Positions 15,601-17,248 of a stretch of 17,248 nt of DNA are shown piece after piece (within the stretch, counting starts at the first letter, position 1; each line of letters starts with the position of its first letter). The notes below the pieces were generated by a model. That model worked only from the letters and a program-made list of their open reading frames with translations, searched no databases and had not been told where the DNA came from. A program made the translations under genes and the position numbers. This stretch comes from Candidatus Methanomethylophilaceae archaeon (GTDB lineage Archaea > Thermoplasmatota > Thermoplasmata > Methanomassiliicoccales > Methanomethylophilaceae). The stretch covers positions 1 to 17,248 of the forward strand of contig JAEDGA010000021.1 of assembly GCA_016297775.1 (NCBI GenBank), read 5' to 3'.

Positions 15601-15772
15601 CGCTGATCTTACCATACAGTGCGTAGGTTATCGCATTGAATATCGTGGTCTTTCCGGATCCGGTGTCACCGGTTATGAGGAATAGACCTCCTTTCCCGAA
15701 ACTATCGAAATCTATGGTCTCGGTACCTGAATATGGACCGAATGCAGTCATCTCAAGAAGGATCGGCCTCAT
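12641..15772 (-). CDS. sbcC: SbcC/Rad50-type SMC-like nuclease subunit
   Basis: ATPase subunit of the SbcCD (Rad50-Mre11-type) complex that tethers and processes DNA ends and hairpins. The 1043-residue product has Walker A GDTGSGKTT (35-43), the Q-loop MIAQGQF, long charged coiled-coil arms (roughly 180-510 and 535-860), a central zinc hook CPLC at 522-525 followed by GSIEHPHPA, then the signature LSGGE (944-948) and Walker B LFVDEGFGTLD with Asp979 and Glu980. The hook context CPLCGSxEHP is that of bacterial SbcC. ATG at 15772 is chosen because MRPILLEMTAFGPY is the standard N-terminus and it overlaps the sbcD stop (ATGA), with AAGGTGAT just before; the frame continues 63 codons upstream inside sbcD. 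Compared with the flanking genes it is lysine- and glutamate-rich, as coiled coils are. Confidence 0.93.
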   Translation of the reverse strand: MRPILLEMTAFGPYSGTETIDFDSFGKGGLFLITGDTGSGKTTIFNAITYALYGKISGEREGHMMRSDFASPDVTTSVRLVFENAGCRYTVTRRPKQEIAKKRGGGTKPVNESVVLEYDDKYIDKKAEVNSKIIDILGIKFEQWEQIVMIAQGQFGKILTADSKERKDILRTLFRTGHLVDFQNLVAKRYKDLDDEISSYYSKALTLTDSAVLIEGSDVYEKFKDMRGKKEYIKEMVELLESAIDDDRVSLEKLTSDLGESDRKRKDISARMGINDGLIKAIDQLNQANNDLESLSEKKDQIDGERETIALLEKVISAKTDYRNVCDCESRISDMRNREGGLKGDIDAKMEESERLDSELAEANANTPVIEGKRMELQNLTDKMDVFDEIDVLNDKRHRAEENLKSLLDSKKKTEDELASVLDTKKRYRSYIGENEAAVASLSGLESDLKGISKVMKDIGRLGSQIAGLSSLISARSSKNDEYDGAVRMYEEALDAYNDAHKRHNMSLLGAMVDDLQDGCPCPLCGSIEHPHPAAKESGAPTKKEVDSLKKKSDTAFEKANAIKSELDGLIGSIDANSRSVYESVRELTGDAPDSVEGAQRILDTFRDGKLVEMDELKAEIERLHVIDSEIKRMTAELNESLDKKETDLSDRIKDLTGRYTEANGDLSALKARIDEKSAGVSNLSREGVGERISVLKTEISAMENRISVAKKRFDDCNERLNKLKGEHDNILKSLDDEVRRKDEYDTVLGSRLFELDMDIDRFRIELGREGELDELRSEVAEYDKALEKANTIIRSNEVVINNREPEDADVLKQEADKADSDHNEILKEHSAVSARIQRNSDIVSSVEGVMEDVVELDRMYKEFRPIYEVAVGSYGNRIDFETYVQAMYFKNVLGFANRRLRMMTSDRFELVLSSKMRDGRTSYGLDLDVMDAFTGRMRPANTLSGGETFKASLSLALGLSDAVQAASGGIKIDTLFVDEGFGTLDAESMRSAMQVLDQLSTDGNRLVGIISHVPALKDNIDRRIMVTNARMGGRGSSLRIEL

Positions 15773-16899
15773 TCCATCACCTTCGATTCTTCCATGAGTG
15801 TACGGACGATATCCTGCTGCTCCTTTGTGAGTTCCATGGACCTCATCTCCAGGAACATCCTCCCGAACAATTCCACAGGATCCAACCTTTCGACTTCGGG
15901 CAAGGACGTTTGTACACCTCCGGTATCGGAATCCTTTATCAGACAGATGTTGAGAGTGCATGGATACACCTGCCTCAATCTGGACATCGCATCCTTCTCC
16001 ATTTCCGTGATCTCCGCATATATCAGATCGTTGGGTGACGGATCGCCCTTTCCTGCATCGATGATGTCCTCCAACCTTCCCCTGACCACTCTCACATCCC
16101 TCAAAGGTACCAGAGGCACCGTACGCACGACCACATCATCGTTCAGTTCCACCACCGTAACGCTCTTGGGGCCATTGCATTCGGTTTTGGAATACTTCAA
16201 CGGGGTTCCGCAATAACGTACGGTGGGACGGCCCACACTCTGAGGTTTGTGAAGATGACCCAGCGCCACATAGTCGAAACCGTCGAACACCGATACGTCG
16301 ACATTGTCCAACCCTCCCACGGAGATATCCTCGGATTCGCTTCTCTCCGGCGATCCGCCCTTGGAGGATACGAACTGATGTGCCATCAGTACACGGTACT
16401 TGGAATCGGTGACCGGTATGGTATCCACCACCGTACGCACGGCGGATGTGTAATCGTCGATATCCGAATCCGGGAAGTATTTCCTTACGATCCCGGGTTT
16501 CACGAAGGGCAGCATGCAGATGTCCACACTGATTCCGTTCCCATCGGTCACCGTGACGGATTCCACCTTCCCCTCGAACGAACCGGATACGTGGACGTTG
16601 TTCCTTTTGAAGATGGACCTGCCGTAAGCGATCCTTTCGGGAGAATCGTGATTCCCGTAGATCATGAAGGTCTTCACACCGATATCGAACAGATCGGTAA
16701 GGAAATCGTCCAGTATATCGGTGGATTCCGCACTGGGCTGGGAGCTGTCGAATACGTCTCCCGAAATCAGGATACAATCGGCAGCCTCCTCGCGTACTAT
16801 GCGCACGATCTCCTTAAGAATGTACCTCTGATCCTCCACCAAGGATGTTTCGCTCATCTTCTTACCAATATGCAGATCGGAAACGTGTATCAGCCTCAT
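15769..16899 (-). CDS. sbcD: SbcD/Mre11-type nuclease subunit
   Basis: Mn-dependent metallophosphoesterase subunit of the SbcCD complex, with exo- and endonuclease activity at DNA ends. The 376-residue product has all metal-binding motifs: Asp8 and His10 (SDLHIGK), Asp48 (SGDVFD), Asn83-His84-Asp85 (YGNHDSPER), His174 (MAHQF), and His215/His217 (LGHLHKPQ). The segment GTPLKYSKTE (231-240) followed by KSVTVVEL, and the opening SDLHIGK...EDQRYIL, are typical of bacterial SbcD, especially the Firmicutes form, rather than archaeal Mre11. ATG at 16899 gives the canonical MRLIHVSDLH start. It is first in a two-gene operon with sbcC, with a TATA box at 16949-16960. No herA or nurA, the usual archaeal partners, lies alongside. 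Confidence 0.94.
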   Translation of the reverse strand: MRLIHVSDLHIGKKMSETSLVEDQRYILKEIVRIVREEAADCILISGDVFDSSQPSAESTDILDDFLTDLFDIGVKTFMIYGNHDSPERIAYGRSIFKRNNVHVSGSFEGKVESVTVTDGNGISVDICMLPFVKPGIVRKYFPDSDIDDYTSAVRTVVDTIPVTDSKYRVLMAHQFVSSKGGSPERSESEDISVGGLDNVDVSVFDGFDYVALGHLHKPQSVGRPTVRYCGTPLKYSKTECNGPKSVTVVELNDDVVVRTVPLVPLRDVRVVRGRLEDIIDAGKGDPSPNDLIYAEITEMEKDAMSRLRQVYPCTLNICLIKDSDTGGVQTSLPEVERLDPVELFGRMFLEMRSMELTKEQQDIVRTLMEESKVME

Positions 16900-16948
16900 G
16901 CGTCATCCCTTCTTTGCAGACAATCCGGTGAGAATAAAATCCTGGCAC

Positions 16949-16960
16949 TTATATATAAAT
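16949..16960 (-). promoter_or_regulatory. TATA box of sbcDC
   Basis: The minus strand reads ATTTATATATAA, the best TATA match in the window, about 55 bases before the sbcD ATG. Initiation about 26 bases downstream would leave a leader of about 27 bases containing AAGGGATGA as a weak ribosome site. The core is nearly self-complementary and could also work on the plus strand. Confidence 0.6.
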
Positions 16961-17003
16961 GGCAATCAGGAAACCGTGGTGATGCTGCAAATTCCCGGCT
17001 CGT

Positions 17004-17013
17004 GATTATATAC
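17004..17013 (+). promoter_or_regulatory. TATA box of the terminal ORF
   Basis: GATTATATAC is centred about 25 bases before the ATG at 17034, suggesting a leaderless transcript. The rest of the 134-base gap (16900-17033) between the divergent genes shows only this and the sbcDC TATA box; no RNA gene or terminator is seen. Confidence 0.5.
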
Positions 17014-17033
17014 ATGCCGAGTGATGGAGCATC

Positions 17034-17248
17034 ATGAACGACCAGGAGATCCAGAACATGGAAGAGGAGATCGACCTCAGCCAATACAGCACCGAGGAGA
17101 TCGAGGGTATGGTCCTGAGGACACGCGACCGCAAACTCGCCAAGATCGCCGAGCTTGAGGCATCCATCGCATCTCTCGAAGGGGATGAGAAACTCTTCGC
17201 CGAGACGCTCCGTGCCTCTCTTCTCTATGAGGTGGAGGACATCAGGAA
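17034..17248 (+). CDS. unknown coiled-coil-like protein (partial, cut at the window end)
   Basis: The frame opens at ATG 17034 and runs off the window after 71 codons. The visible part is rich in Glu, Leu, Ile and Lys with few aromatic residues (MEEEIDLSQYSTEEIEG, then RKLAKIAELEASIASLE), which suggests a helical or coiled-coil N-terminus. AAA proteasome-activating ATPases also begin with a coiled coil, but no diagnostic motif is visible, so I make no assignment. ATG 17034 has GGAG at 17026-17029 (short spacing) and a TATA box at -25; ATG 17058 with AGGAG at 17044-17048 is an alternative start. It is divergent from sbcDC. Confidence 0.65.
   Translation, partial: MNDQEIQNMEEEIDLSQYSTEEIEGMVLRTRDRKLAKIAELEASIASLEGDEKLFAETLRASLLYEVEDIR

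Noticed and set aside
15773..15961. N-terminal extension of sbcC
   Set aside because: It lies fully inside sbcD in another frame and precedes the canonical SbcC N-terminus at 15772.
1..17248. tRNA/rRNA genes, CRISPR arrays, insertion sequences or attachment sites
   Set aside because: The intergenic gaps are short (the longest is about 155 bases, 2426-2581), no repeat-spacer pattern, cloverleaf-like sequence, transposase or long direct repeat was seen by eye.

Overview
The window is from a methanogenic archaeon. The strongest evidence is a compact cluster for coenzyme F430, the nickel cofactor of methyl-coenzyme M reductase: cfbC, cfbE, cfbD and cfbB. Short TATA boxes sit about 25 bases before several start codons, as expected for archaeal leaderless transcripts, and GTG starts and 4-base gene overlaps are common. 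A separate GMP synthetase subunit also fits an archaeon. Several genes (sbcCD, the guaA synthetase half) have a bacterial flavour. Together with the F430 genes this would suit a gut-type methanogen such as a member of Methanomassiliicoccales, but that lineage is my inference.

Layout. Bases 1-1105 hold a possible tail of an upstream gene and guaAb. Bases 1169-2425 hold a GNAT acetyltransferase converging on a HAD-family hydrolase. An AT-rich divergent promoter region (about 2426-2581) then separates the HAD gene from the F430 cluster (2582-7036, + strand, order C-E-D-B, with the last two junctions overlapping by 4 bases). Downstream, on the same strand, is a complete BtuFCD/FecBCD-type ABC importer (7069-10056). 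A minus-strand AAA/DUF4143-type ATPase with degraded active-site motifs (10049-11206) overlaps the end of the importer. Next come aldose 1-epimerase (galM) and a coupled small unknown protein with a faint GIY-YIG pattern (11271-12640), which meet sbcC stop-to-stop. sbcD and sbcC form a minus-strand operon (16899-12641). A divergent promoter region leads to a partial coiled-coil-like ORF cut by the window end.

How the genes work together. CfbB amidates Ni-sirohydrochlorin, CfbC/CfbD reduce it and close a ring, and CfbE closes the six-membered ring, giving the F430 precursor chain. CfbA, the nickel chelatase, is not in the window. The adjacent importer could supply nickel, cobalt, iron or a tetrapyrrole; the substrate cannot be read from sequence. 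SbcCD is a DNA-end processing complex.

The most notable points are the pairing of the F430 cluster with an importer, the multi-motif decay of the ATPase, the bacterial-type SbcCD, the unknown galM-coupled protein, and the lack of any terminator space at all three convergent junctions.
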